Origin: JAFHCF01 sp048497495
Lineage (GTDB): Bacteria > Pseudomonadota > Alphaproteobacteria > Rhizobiales > Ancalomicrobiaceae
NCBI GenBank assembly: GCA_048497495.1
Contig: JAFHCF010000251.1
Span: forward strand, 1 to 28,852
Length of the DNA: 28,852 nt
Direction: 5' to 3'
The notes below the pieces were generated by a model. It saw only the letters and a program-made list of their open reading frames with translations, made no database searches and was not told where the DNA came from. Below, piece by piece: positions 1 to 7,201 of this stretch. The position numbers and the translations under genes are program-made. Within the stretch, counting starts at the first letter, position 1. Each line of letters opens with the position of its first letter.

Positions 1-264
1 GAGCCGGCCATAGAGTTCGCGGATCTCGGCGGCGTCGTCCCGCGACAGACCGCGATAGGCGATGTCGCCGGAACGGAAGACCCGGAGCGTGGCGCGCGAC
101 AGGTAGAGCGCCGAGGTCTGTTCGCCCTCGATCACGGCTTGCGCCCGATCGCTGACTTCATGGGTGACGATCGTCCCGAAAGCGATGCTGCCGGCCGCGA
201 CCAGAGTGATCGCCAAGAGACCACCGATGATCTTCGTCGGAATGCCGATGTCCGAAATGCGCAT
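1..264 (-). CDS. methyl-accepting chemotaxis protein, N-terminal part (runs off the window)
   Basis: Only the first 88 codons are present; the gene continues beyond position 1. The protein begins MRISDIGIPTKIIGGLLAI: a short basic N-terminus and a hydrophobic segment at about residues 11-33, then a polar, helical stretch with alternating acidic and Ser/Ala residues. This is the typical first transmembrane helix and start of a periplasmic four-helix-bundle sensor of inner-membrane chemoreceptors. The ATG at 262-264 is preceded on the minus strand by GGGGGTGG, a good ribosome-binding site six bases away. The signalling domain lies outside the window, so another sensor class (for example a membrane histidine kinase) is not strictly excluded. 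The gene lies downstream of aroC on the same strand but 367 bases away behind an AT-rich leader, so it is probably its own transcription unit. Confidence 0.6.
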   Translation of the reverse strand, partial: MRISDIGIPTKIIGGLLAITLVAAGSIAFGTIVTHEVSDRAQAVIEGEQTSALYLSRATLRVFRSGDIAYRGLSRDDAAEIRELYGRL

Positions 265-631
265 GTGCCACCCCCGATGCCGAATACGGCTTCAAGTTGA
301 TGTGTATGTTGCGCAATCAACGGTCGGTATGGTTTACGATATCTTAATGAAAAGCAGAATAGCCATGCAATCAACGCAATTCTGACTATTCGATTGTGCC
401 TGCACCGTGGAATTTCCTCTTGTCAAGAATACTGGTCATAATCGCCACAGTGTCTGGTTGGACCAACCTTTTGATTTATTGAATTTATCATAAACTATGC
501 AGTAATACTGATAAAACGGCATGTTAATATCGATTTTATATATTAATTACCTAAGGTAAACTGTAGATCAGCCATAAAGCAGACGCGCGCCATCGAACTC
601 AAGGAAACAATCGCGATGATCGCCCGCGGGC
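265..631. other. AT-rich intergenic leader with two small dyads
   Basis: No convincing gene is seen here. Between about 290 and 560 the base composition drops sharply to AT-rich, unlike the surrounding GC-rich coding DNA. It holds GGTTGG-A-CCAACC (456-468, followed by TTTT) and TTACCT-A-AGGTAA (547-559), both perfect dyads. The region lies upstream of the minus-strand chemoreceptor and downstream of aroC, so it probably carries the chemoreceptor promoter and regulatory sites. I could not pick out one convincing -35/-10 pair. Confidence 0.5.
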
Positions 632-1735
632 TCAGTGCCCGGTCTGGCCGCGATGGCGCAGCGCGTGGTCGGCGAGGGTGATCGCCATCATCGCCTCGGC
701 CACCGGCACGGCGCGGATGCCGACGCAAGGGTCGTGACGGCCCTTGGTGATCAGTTCGACGTCGCGCCCCTGCCGATCGACGGTGTGGCGCGGGGTGAGG
801 ATCGACGAGGTCGGCTTCACCGCCATGCGGGCGACCACCGTCTGGCCCGAGGAGATGCCGCCGAGCACGCCGCCGGCGTGGTTGGAGCGGAACGTCGGGC
901 CGTCGTTGCCGGCGAAGATCTCGTCGGCGTTGTCCTCGCCGGAGAGTTCGGCGGTCTCGAACCCGTCGCCGATCTCGACGCCCTTGACGGCGTTGATCGA
1001 CATCAGGGCGGAGGCGATGTCCTGATCGAGCTTGCCGTAGAGCGGCGCGCCCCAGCCGGCGGGCACGCCCTCGGCATGGATCTCGATAACCGCGCCGATC
1101 GACGACCCGGCCTTGCGGATGCCGTCGAGATAGTCCTCGAAGCGGGCGACCGAGTCCGGATCGGGGGTGAAGAAGGGGTTGGCGTCGACGTTCGCCCAAT
1201 CCCAATTCGCCCGGTCGATCGCCTCGACCCCCATCTGCACCAGGGCGGCGCGGATCTTCACGCCGCCGGGGACGAGATGATCGAGCACCCGTCGCGCCAC
1301 CGCGCCGGCGGCGACCCGGGCCGCGGTCTCGCGCGCCGAGGAGCGCCCCCCGCCGCGATAGTCGCGCAACCCGTATTTGGCGTCGTAGGTGAAGTCGGCG
1401 TGGCCGGGCCGGAACTTGTCGCGGATGGCGCCATAGTCCTTGGAGCGCTGGTCGGTGTTGCGGATCATCAGGGAGATCGGCGTGCCGGTGGTGCGCGGGC
1501 CGGAGGTCTCGTCGTCCTCGAAGATTCCGGAGAGGATCTCGACCAGATCCTCCTCGCGGCGCTGGGTGACGAAGCGGCTCTGCCCCGGCTTGCGCCGGTC
1601 TAGATCGGCCTGGATCGCCTCGACCGTGAGAGCGATACCGGGCGGGCAGCCGTCGACGACGGCGCCGATCGCCGGTCCATGGCTCTCGCCCCAGGTGGTG
1701 ACGCGGAAGAGATGGCCGAAGGTGTTGTGCGACAT
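632..1735 (-). CDS. aroC: chorismate synthase
   Basis: Catalyses the last step of the shikimate pathway, the anti-1,4-elimination of phosphate from EPSP to give chorismate, using reduced FMN. The 367-aa product has the family's usual length and signatures: GESHGPA at residues 16-22 with the catalytic His19, RPGHAD at about 109-114, and the nucleotide/substrate loop RSSARETAARVAAG at 131-144. The ATG at 1733-1735 opens MSHNTFGHLFRV, as in other alphaproteobacterial AroC proteins. It is cytoplasmic and essential for aromatic amino acids in prototrophs. The gene to its right on the same strand is an unrelated secreted protein 100 bases upstream, so aroC may be transcribed from its own promoter. 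Nothing unusual is visible in the protein. Confidence 0.97.
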   Translation of the reverse strand: MSHNTFGHLFRVTTWGESHGPAIGAVVDGCPPGIALTVEAIQADLDRRKPGQSRFVTQRREEDLVEILSGIFEDDETSGPRTTGTPISLMIRNTDQRSKDYGAIRDKFRPGHADFTYDAKYGLRDYRGGGRSSARETAARVAAGAVARRVLDHLVPGGVKIRAALVQMGVEAIDRANWDWANVDANPFFTPDPDSVARFEDYLDGIRKAGSSIGAVIEIHAEGVPAGWGAPLYGKLDQDIASALMSINAVKGVEIGDGFETAELSGEDNADEIFAGNDGPTFRSNHAGGVLGGISSGQTVVARMAVKPTSSILTPRHTVDRQGRDVELITKGRHDPCVGIRAVPVAEAMMAITLADHALRHRGQTGH

Positions 1736-1836
1736 GGACGCCCGCCCAGCTGAAATCGGGCGTCCGGTCTAGGCCACGGCGGGGCGGGCGTCAAACGGCG
1801 GCGCGGCGCGAGACGCGACGCCGCCGCCGGCCCGGC

Positions 1837-2268
1837 TCACTTCACGTCGAGGATGATGTGGACGCGGTCGGAGCGCAGGCCGATTCCGTCGGCGTAGATC
1901 TCCATCTCGGCTTCGACCACCATCTCGTCGCGCCCGTGGAAACCAGAGGAAGAGCGATAGGTGGCGGTCGAAGCATGGAACGTCTTGCCCGGACACAACG
2001 TGTCCTTGCCGGAGTCCCGAGCCTGCTTGCCGAGAGCCAAGGTCCCGTGCGCCGGCTGCTGGACGATCTTGAGCCGCGGCAGAGCATTGTAATAGCAGGT
2101 ATCCGGATCGTAGGCGGCGTAGCTGAGTACGACCACCGGCACGCCCGACTTGACGTTCGCCGGGCCGACCTGCGAGGCGGCGGCGGCGGGAGCGAGTAGG
2201 AGGAAGCCCACCAACGCGGTGACTTCGGCCACGATCGTGCGACGAACCCAATCGATGCGACCTGCCAT
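1837..2268 (-). CDS. small secreted protein with Ig/cadherin-like repeat motif
   Basis: A 143-aa protein of unknown function. Residues 1-33 look like a Sec signal peptide: basic WVRR, hydrophobic core, then APAAAASQ with a probable cleavage after Ala31. The mature part has IVQQPAHGTL at about 68-77 and YRSSSGFHGRDEM at about 104-116. This is the PxHGxL ... YxxxxGFxGxDxF pattern of bacterial Ig-like/cadherin-like beta-sandwich repeats found in surface and adhesion proteins. Two cysteines, C58 and C92, could form a disulphide in the periplasm. Only one repeat fits in the chain, so it is probably a single-domain periplasmic or secreted protein, not an adhesin. GGTGG lies just before the ATG at 2266-2268. 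It sits between aroC and a dienelactone hydrolase without an evident functional link. Confidence 0.75.
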   Translation of the reverse strand: MAGRIDWVRRTIVAEVTALVGFLLLAPAAAASQVGPANVKSGVPVVVLSYAAYDPDTCYYNALPRLKIVQQPAHGTLALGKQARDSGKDTLCPGKTFHASTATYRSSSGFHGRDEMVVEAEMEIYADGIGLRSDRVHIILDVK

Positions 2269-2379
2269 GATTCCACCCCTTCGCCGAAACGGAAGACGCG
2301 CGCCATGGTGGTGGCGCGCGCCTTGTCTACCGATTTTCGATCGAGGATCACAACCCTGAATAACCAGGGAGTTTCATCC

Positions 2380-3201
2380 TCACGCGAGGTTCTGCTTGAG
2401 GAAATGCAGCGTGCGGCTCCAGGCGAGCGCCGCGTCCTCGGCGTCGTAGCGGGCGCCGGTCGGGTTGGCGAAGGCGTGATCGGCGTCGTACCAATAGACG
2501 GTGAGACGATCGGCCTTGCCGGCGTCCTTCATCGCCGCCTCGAAACCGCCGACCATCGCGCCGTCGATCGATTTGTCCAGCGTGCCGAAATGGCCGATCA
2601 CCGGGCCGGCCAGGGCCTTCACCTGATCGGCGGCCTTCTTGACGTTGCCGTAGTAGATCACGGTGGCGTCGACCGGCGTGGCGAGCGAGGTGTTGAGCGA
2701 CCAGCCGCCGCCGAAGCACCAGCCGATGGTGGCGAGCTTGCCGGTCGCGCGCTCGTGGGCGCGCGCCCAGCCGACGGCGGCGACCATCGCCTGGGTGGCC
2801 CATTCCGGATCGAGGCCCTGGGTCTGCGCCTTGGCCTCCTCGGCGTTGGCCGCGACCTTGCCGAAGAGATCGACGGCGATGGCGAGGTAGCCCTGCTTGG
2901 CGAGTTCGGCCGCGACCGCCTTGATCTGGTCGTTGAGCCCCCACCATTCGTGGACGAGGATCACCGCCGGACCCTTCGGGGCGGCGGGATAGGCGACGGC
3001 GACCGACAGGGGCTTGCCGCGTGGCGTGGCGATCTGAATCATCTCGACACGGGCCGCCGCGGACTGGGCGAGCGCCGGATCGGCGAGAACCGCGGCGATC
3101 GGCAGGCTGGCGAGCCCGGCCAGAAAGGCGCGTCGATCACCGTCCGCCACGATGATCGGCGGCATGTCGCTCTTGGTTCCGCATCCGTCCAGGGTGCACA
3201 T
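2380..3201 (-). CDS. Tat-exported dienelactone hydrolase family protein
   Basis: An alpha/beta hydrolase of the dienelactone hydrolase family, which opens lactone or ester bonds with a Cys-His-Asp triad. Visible motifs are HEWWGLN (the family Glu-x-x-Gly-Leu-Asn), GWCFGGGW with the nucleophilic cysteine, and DADHAF with the catalytic histidine. I chose the ATG at 3199-3201 because GGGAG stands six bases before it; an in-frame ATG at 3285 would add 28 implausible Arg-rich residues, and ATG 3207 is too close to the RBS. With this start the 273-aa protein has a twin-arginine signal: DRRAFLAG at residues 22-29, a hydrophobic stretch, and ALAQ before the mature part, predicting folded export to the periplasm. 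The physiological substrate is unknown. It is followed on the same strand by a secreted Ig-like protein. Confidence 0.9.
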   Translation of the reverse strand: MCTLDGCGTKSDMPPIIVADGDRRAFLAGLASLPIAAVLADPALAQSAAARVEMIQIATPRGKPLSVAVAYPAAPKGPAVILVHEWWGLNDQIKAVAAELAKQGYLAIAVDLFGKVAANAEEAKAQTQGLDPEWATQAMVAAVGWARAHERATGKLATIGWCFGGGWSLNTSLATPVDATVIYYGNVKKAADQVKALAGPVIGHFGTLDKSIDGAMVGGFEAAMKDAGKADRLTVYWYDADHAFANPTGARYDAEDAALAWSRTLHFLKQNLA

Positions 3202-3323
3202 GTCCATCTCTCCCGATTGTCCACGCCCGGTCGCCGCCCGTCTCTTCACGGGTCTCGCTCGCCGGGTCGAATGCCGCCTTCCCACACGCGTCGAGGCCTA
3301 CGGGAAAACACCTTCCGACGACA

Positions 3324-3947
3324 CTATAACCACGCGCCCCGATCGTCCTGCCAGCGGAATATGCGGTCCTGCGGCACGAACAGGACGGCGAGCGCGGGAT
3401 CGTGGTCGTGTTCGAGGATCCAGCGCAGGGCGCGGAAGACGCCGCCGTGGGACACGATGACGAGATCGCCGGAGGTGCCGTCGAACCAACGGGCGAGACG
3501 TTCGACGAGCGCCACGTAACTCTCGCCGTCGGGCGGCTGGAAATGCCATTTGTCGCGGCGCAGAGCGGCGCCGGCGGCCGGGTGGTGGCGATCGATGTCG
3601 GCATAGGTCAGGCCCTCGAAGCGGCCGAAGGAGACCTCGCGCAGATCGCGGACCACATCGTAGGCGGCCGCGTCGAGGCCGACGGCGGCGCGCACCCGCT
3701 CCATCGTCTCGCGCGCCCGACCGAGCGGGCTCGCCTTCCAGGCGAACGAGGCGGGATCGCGGCCGATCTCGCGGAAATGGGCCGCCAACGCCACGCCGTT
3801 GGCGTCGGCCTGGGCCTGGCCGGTGGGGTTGAGGGGAATGTCCTGCGAACCCTGGAGCCGAGCGGCGGCGTTCCAGTCGGTCTGGCCGTGGCGGATGTGA
3901 TAGATCGTCCTCGTCACTCGCGCGACCTCGAAGCCCTGGGTTCGCAT
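3324..3947 (-). CDS. histidine phosphatase family protein (phosphoglycerate mutase-like)
   Basis: A cytoplasmic phosphatase of the RHG branch. The motif IRHGQTDWN at about residues 18-26 supplies the phospho-accepting histidine. VSHGGVFR near residue 170 gives the second catalytic histidine, and EVSFGRFEG with the acidic proton donor lies between them. The length (207 aa as an ATG start) fits cofactor-independent phosphatases of this superfamily such as GpmB or CobC relatives, rather than true glycolytic dPGM, which is longer. The substrate cannot be told from sequence. A GTG at 3915-3917 (VTRTIYHIRHG) is preceded by GAGG at a good distance and may be the true start, giving 197 aa. Directly upstream lies a run of palindromic repeats. 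Confidence 0.88.
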   Translation of the reverse strand: MRTQGFEVARVTRTIYHIRHGQTDWNAAARLQGSQDIPLNPTGQAQADANGVALAAHFREIGRDPASFAWKASPLGRARETMERVRAAVGLDAAAYDVVRDLREVSFGRFEGLTYADIDRHHPAAGAALRRDKWHFQPPDGESYVALVERLARWFDGTSGDLVIVSHGGVFRALRWILEHDHDPALAVLFVPQDRIFRWQDDRGAWL

Positions 3948-3956
3948 CGGGTCTTA

Positions 3957-4060
3957 GAGCGGTTTCCGATCCGATTGCATCAGTTCGGAAACCGCTCCGG
4001 CTCATTGTTGGAGCAAGTTCTCATCGACCGGACTGATTCAGTCCGGTCGGAACATGCTCT
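3957..4060. repeat. composite palindromic repeat with two hairpins
   Basis: First hairpin: GAGCGGTTTCCGA (3957-3969) pairs perfectly with TCGGAAACCGCTC (3985-3997) over a 15-base loop. Second hairpin: GACCGGACT (4026-4034) pairs perfectly with AGTCCGGTC (4040-4048), with an imperfect outer extension from GGAGCAAGTTCTC to GAACATGCTCT (ends about 4060). Units of this design are dispersed in many rhizobial genomes between genes; that is from memory, not from a search. It starts about ten bases from the histidine phosphatase start codon. Confidence 0.75.
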
Positions 4061-4188
4061 AGCGGAGCGGTGTGACGATCTCAACGGGGCGATGGCGCCG
4101 AGCGGTCATGCGCGGCGATCGGGATGGGGTCGGGGAGGGACGGCGGCGACCGGTCCGACCGCGTTGTTCTGTCCGCACCCCCCTCCTC

Positions 4189-4264
4189 CGTCATTGCCGG
4201 GCTCGACCCGGCAACCCAGCGGCGGCGAGTCGGCGGGGTCCCCGGGTCGAGCCCGGGGATGACG
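4189..4264. repeat. REP-like palindromic element of rhizobial type
   Basis: Bounded by CGTCAT (4189-4194) and ATGACG (4259-4264). Inside are two hairpins: TTGCCGGG/CCCGGCAA (4194-4201 with 4207-4214) and TCCCCGGG/CCCGGGGA (4239-4246 with 4252-4259), each with a five-base loop. The design CGTCATTGCCGGGCTCGACC followed by a second CCCGGG palindrome is a very common intergenic repeat of Hyphomicrobiales. When translated it yields the familiar pseudo-peptide containing VIPGLDPG, which explains open frames here. Confidence 0.8.
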
Positions 4265-4498
4265 AGGTGGCGAGGTTGGAGGCCCGACATGCGGCGCGGG
4301 ACGGGTAGGAAGGCCCCGAAGTTCTCGTAGCCGACGGGGACGGCCGCACCCGAGAGGATCACCCGGCCGAGCGATTTCCGCGTCAGCGCCACCGCGACGG
4401 TCCGCCGCCAGAGGCGTGTCCCCGCGCCACGCAAGACGGGCACCCCCGGTCTCCCGCGAGCGCCCGTCGAAATCACGCGGTCCGGGACCGAGCCCGCC

Positions 4499-5317
4499 TC
4501 AGTCCTTGACCACCGAGATGTCCGGGGCGTCGACCGCCTTCATGCCGACGACGTGGTAGCCACTGTCGACGTGGAGGATTTCGCCGGTGACGCCGCGCGA
4601 CAGGTCGGAGAGGAGATAGAGGCCGCTGTCGCCGACTTCCTCGATCGACACGGTGCGCTTCAAGGGCGCGTTGTACTCGTTCCACTTCAGAATGTAGCGG
4701 AAGTCGCCGATGCCGGAGGCGGCGAGCGTCTTGATCGGGCCGGCGGAGATGGCGTTGACGCGGATGTTCTTGCCGCCGAGGTCGACTGCCAGATACTGCA
4801 CCGAGGCCTCGAGCGCCGCCTTGGCGACGCCCATGACGTTGTAGTTGGGCATGACCTTCTCGGCGCCGTAATAGGTCAGCGTCAGGATCGAGCCACCGTC
4901 GGTCATCAAGGGCTCGGCGCGGCGGGCGACCGCGGCGAGGCTGTAGACCGAGATGTTCATGGTCTTCTCGAAATTGTCCGCCGTCGTGTCGATGTAGCGG
5001 CCGGTCAACTGGTCCTTGTCGGAGAAGGCGATGGCGTGGACGAGGAAGTCGATCTTGCCCCAGGCGCGCTCGACCTCGGCGAAGACCGCGTCGATCGTCG
5101 CCGGGTCGGTGACGTCGCAATGGCCGACGACGATGCCGCCGAGTTCGGCGGCGAGCGGCTCGACCCGCTTCTTCAGCGCGTCACCCTGATAGGTCAGCGC
5201 CACCTCGGCCCCGGCCTCGCGCACCGCCTTGGCGATGCCCCAGGCGATCGACCGGTTGTTGGCGACGCCCATGACGAGGCCGCGCTTGCCGGCCATCAGA
5301 CCCTTCGTGTCGGCCAT
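4499..5317 (-). CDS. fabI: enoyl-ACP reductase (NADH), FabI
   Basis: Performs the last reduction of each type II fatty-acid elongation cycle, trans-2-enoyl-ACP to acyl-ACP. The 272-aa protein has the usual FabI length and landmarks: the divergent SDR nucleotide loop GVANNRSIAWGIA (17-29), the catalytic pair Tyr149 and Tyr159 with Lys166 (the YxxxxxxK spacing that separates FabI from ordinary SDR enzymes), and SAGPIKTLAASGI, the substrate-binding loop targeted by triclosan-type inhibitors in this family. It is a cytoplasmic homotetramer in characterised relatives. The start ATG at 5315-5317 has AGGG upstream. It is apparently a single-gene unit, separated from the next minus-strand gene by repeats and diverging from a small secreted protein gene. 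Confidence 0.96.
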   Translation of the reverse strand: MADTKGLMAGKRGLVMGVANNRSIAWGIAKAVREAGAEVALTYQGDALKKRVEPLAAELGGIVVGHCDVTDPATIDAVFAEVERAWGKIDFLVHAIAFSDKDQLTGRYIDTTADNFEKTMNISVYSLAAVARRAEPLMTDGGSILTLTYYGAEKVMPNYNVMGVAKAALEASVQYLAVDLGGKNIRVNAISAGPIKTLAASGIGDFRYILKWNEYNAPLKRTVSIEEVGDSGLYLLSDLSRGVTGEILHVDSGYHVVGMKAVDAPDISVVKD

Positions 5318-5515
5318 TTGGAATGCCCTTTTGTCATCGTTCTCGATCGGCGGGTTCTATGGCACGGACGCGGGCGCCCCCGCAAGCGGCACGGAGCGCG
5401 CGAAACCGCCCCGACGCCGCCACCGGGACCCGGGCGGGCTCGACGCGGCCGCCGGAGGATGGCCACGATGTCGTGGCAGATCGGAGTCGCGAGGCGATTC
5501 GAAGCGAGGTCGGAG

Positions 5516-5776
5516 ATGGCGAGACGAACCACGAGAGCGGCGCGGGCCTGCGTGATCGGACTGGCGGCGCTGGCTTGCCTGGCAACGACCGGCGCGAGCC
5601 TCGCGGCCAATGTGCGGGCCGGGTTCCATTCGCCGTTGCGGGCCGGCGCGCGTCCGGGATGCCGCTGGGTCCAGGTCGACGCCCAGACGACGCGGGTCTG
5701 CGACACGCGCGGCCAATGTCGCAGTCAGACGTCGCCGGGCCAGCGCATCTGGGCCTGCGGCACGGTGCGCAAGTGA
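5516..5776 (+). CDS. small cysteine-containing secreted protein
   Basis: An 86-aa protein of unknown function. The first 31 residues form a Sec signal peptide (MARRTTRAARACV, a hydrophobic core, then ASLAAN). The mature peptide of about 55 residues has four cysteines, C49, C62, C68 and C81, evenly placed and suited to two disulphide bonds, and is basic. I chose the ATG at 5516 because GAGG stands six bases before it and because the signal peptide then starts properly; an in-frame ATG at 5468 would add 16 residues. It diverges from fabI and converges on yedK. I recognise no named family. Confidence 0.7.
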   Translation: MARRTTRAARACVIGLAALACLATTGASLAANVRAGFHSPLRAGARPGCRWVQVDAQTTRVCDTRGQCRSQTSPGQRIWACGTVRK

Positions 5777-5777
5777 G

Positions 5778-5824
5778 TCCCGTCCCACGAGCTTGCGAAA
5801 GGTCGAAACCTCGTGGGCTCGGGA
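5778..5824. terminator. hairpin between convergent genes, possible bidirectional terminator
   Basis: CCCACGAG (5784-5791) pairs perfectly with CTCGTGGG (5810-5817), and TCCCG (5778-5782) can extend the stem with CGGGA (5820-5824). It lies exactly between the stop codons of the small secreted protein gene and yedK. No strong T-run follows on either strand, so it may equally be another palindromic repeat unit. Confidence 0.45.
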
Positions 5825-5834
5825 TGACGCCGTC

Positions 5835-6557
5835 TCAGAAGAGATCCATCTGATCGTCGTCGCGCGGCGCCGGCTTCGCTTTCGCTGCCGGTTTGGGCCT
5901 CGGTTCCGCCGCGGGGCGCTCGGCGCGGCGGCGTTCGGCGCGGGTGGGCAGCGGCGTGGCGGCGAAGAGATCGTCGGGGGCCGGGCGCAGCATCCGGGCC
6001 GCCGCCTCGGCGCCGACATGGGCGGTGTCGAGCCAATCGGCGAAGTTCTCGGGCGCGATCACCGCCGGCATGCGGTCGTGGATCGGCGCCACCGTGTCGT
6101 TGGCCGGCACGGTGAGGATGGCGGCGGTATCGACCTCGGAGCCGTCGGCGCCGGCCCAGGTCTCCATCAGCCCGGCGAAGGCGACGAGACCGCCGCCCGG
6201 CGGGGCGATGAAGTAGGGCCGCTTCGGCCCCGCCGCTTCCGCCTTCCATTCGTAGAAGCCGGAGGCCGGCACCAGACAGCGGCCATGGCGCATGGCGCCG
6301 CGAAACGACGGCTTGGTCGCCGCCGTCTCGGCGCGGGCGTTGATCAGGAGCGAGAAGTCGCGCGGGTCCTTCACCCAACCCGGCACGAAGCCCCAACGCA
6401 CCAAGAGGAAGCGACGAGCCCCCTCGCGCACCATCACCACGCCGATCGGCTCGGTCGGGCGGATGTCGTCGCGCGGCGGGTAGTTCGGCAGATCGAGATG
6501 AGCGAAGAGGCGCCGCACCTCGTCGGGCGTGGCGGTCAGCGCGAAACGACCACACAT
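5835..6557 (-). CDS. yedK: SRAP-domain abasic-site DNA-protein crosslink protein (YedK/HMCES family)
   Basis: SRAP proteins covalently trap abasic sites in single-stranded DNA at replication forks through an N-terminal cysteine exposed after Met removal. All the catalytic residues known from E. coli YedK are present: Cys2 (MCGRF), Asn73 in INARAET, Glu103 in SGFYEW and His160 in IHDRMP. The SRAP core ends near residue 195. The rest, to 240, is a flexible tail rich in Pro, Ala, Arg and Lys that ends DDDQMDLF. The last five residues match the bacterial sliding-clamp-binding consensus QL[SD]LF, suggesting recruitment to the beta clamp; this is an inference. I see no LexA-type GTTC-N7-GTTC box upstream. 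It diverges from a conserved hypothetical gene across 117 bases. Confidence 0.93.
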   Translation of the reverse strand: MCGRFALTATPDEVRRLFAHLDLPNYPPRDDIRPTEPIGVVMVREGARRFLLVRWGFVPGWVKDPRDFSLLINARAETAATKPSFRGAMRHGRCLVPASGFYEWKAEAAGPKRPYFIAPPGGGLVAFAGLMETWAGADGSEVDTAAILTVPANDTVAPIHDRMPAVIAPENFADWLDTAHVGAEAAARMLRPAPDDLFAATPLPTRAERRRAERPAAEPRPKPAAKAKPAPRDDDQMDLF

Positions 6558-6606
6558 GTCGCGGTCTCCCTCCCCTCACCCGCCCGTCCGGGTGGCGCCG
6601 GGCGAA

Positions 6607-6638
6607 GGTAAGCAAATCGTAACCGCTGCAACCTTACC
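6607..6638. promoter_or_regulatory. inverted repeat between divergent genes
   Basis: GGTAAG (6607-6612) and CTTACC (6633-6638) form a spaced inverted repeat in the 117-base divergent region between yedK and the 172-aa hypothetical gene. The 20-base spacer contains the AT-richer CAAATCGTAAC. It could be an operator or simply a weak hairpin; no regulator is implied by the neighbours. Confidence 0.25.
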
Positions 6639-6674
6639 CTGGCGGGATCGGATGTGAAATCAGGCGGATGAGCC

Positions 6675-7193
6675 ATGGCGGACGGGGATGCAGGACTGGC
6701 GGATCGCTTGCGACCCGAGGTTCTCGCTGCCGCCAACATCAATCCGAACACCCGCCTCGCCACCGACTACCTCAACCACTTCAACGACGTCGTCATGCTG
6801 CTCGAACTGGTGCCGGACATGCCGGACATGGCCGAGGACGTGCTCGGCTGGACGCCGATGGGCTATGTCGACTATTTCCGCGCCTCGCATTTCCGCGAAC
6901 GCGATCTCGCCGTCGCCGCCTACGGTGCCGCCGATCCGGCGGTGCGCGAGGAGTTCGACGCGACCATCACCCATCTCGACTGCGCCATGGCGGAGGCACT
7001 CGAACTGATCGAGCGCCACGATCCGACCGAGCCGGCGACCTCGCTGCGCCTGCGCGACATCGTCACCGAGCGGCTGAAGCCGGGGATCGCGGCGGCGAGC
7101 GGCATCGTCAACGGCGCGCCGGTCGTCCACTTCCCCGTCCACGACCACGGCGAATCGGACGCCCAGGCGGCGGTCGACGAACTCTTCCCTTGA
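6675..7193 (+). CDS. conserved hypothetical protein, helical
   Basis: A 172-aa soluble protein without signal peptide or membrane segment. It is mostly predicted helix, with a hydrophobic, acidic stretch DVVMLLELVPDMPDMAEDV at about 38-56, an aromatic stretch GWTPMGYVDYF, and a His-rich patch VVHFPVHDHGE near residue 157. The last could bind a metal, but nothing else supports that. I recognise it only as a type of protein annotated hypothetical in Hyphomicrobiales. The ATG at 6675-6677 follows GGATGAG. The NUDIX gene starts eight bases after its stop, so the two are surely co-transcribed, and a nucleotide-related role is possible by association only. Confidence 0.85.
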   Translation: MADGDAGLADRLRPEVLAAANINPNTRLATDYLNHFNDVVMLLELVPDMPDMAEDVLGWTPMGYVDYFRASHFRERDLAVAAYGAADPAVREEFDATITHLDCAMAEALELIERHDPTEPATSLRLRDIVTERLKPGIAAASGIVNGAPVVHFPVHDHGESDAQAAVDELFP

Positions 7194-7201
7194 GCCGATT
7201 G

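Larger units (their letters stand above)
3948..4498. other. long intergenic region with two palindromic repeat elements
   Basis: This 551-base gap between the histidine phosphatase start and the fabI stop contains the two repeat elements listed separately (3957-4060 and 4189-4264). The rest, 4061-4188 and 4265-4498, is GC-rich and shows no reading frame with a convincing start, ribosome site or recognisable protein motif. Open frames crossing it are translations of the repeats. Confidence 0.5.

Noticed and set aside
456..474. Rho-independent terminator in the AT-rich leader (GGTTGGACCAACC then TTTT)
   Set aside because: No plus-strand gene lies upstream of it, and the stem is only five to six bases with a tiny loop.
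4081..4476. 131-codon minus-strand frame upstream of the fabI stop
   Set aside because: About a third of it is the translation of the palindromic repeat (VIPGLDPG ... VAGSSPAMT). There is no ribosome site and no protein family match that I can recognise.
6558..6674. SOS (LexA) box in front of yedK
   Set aside because: The name SOS response-associated would suggest one, but no GTTC-N7-GTTC or GAAC-N7-GAAC pattern is present.
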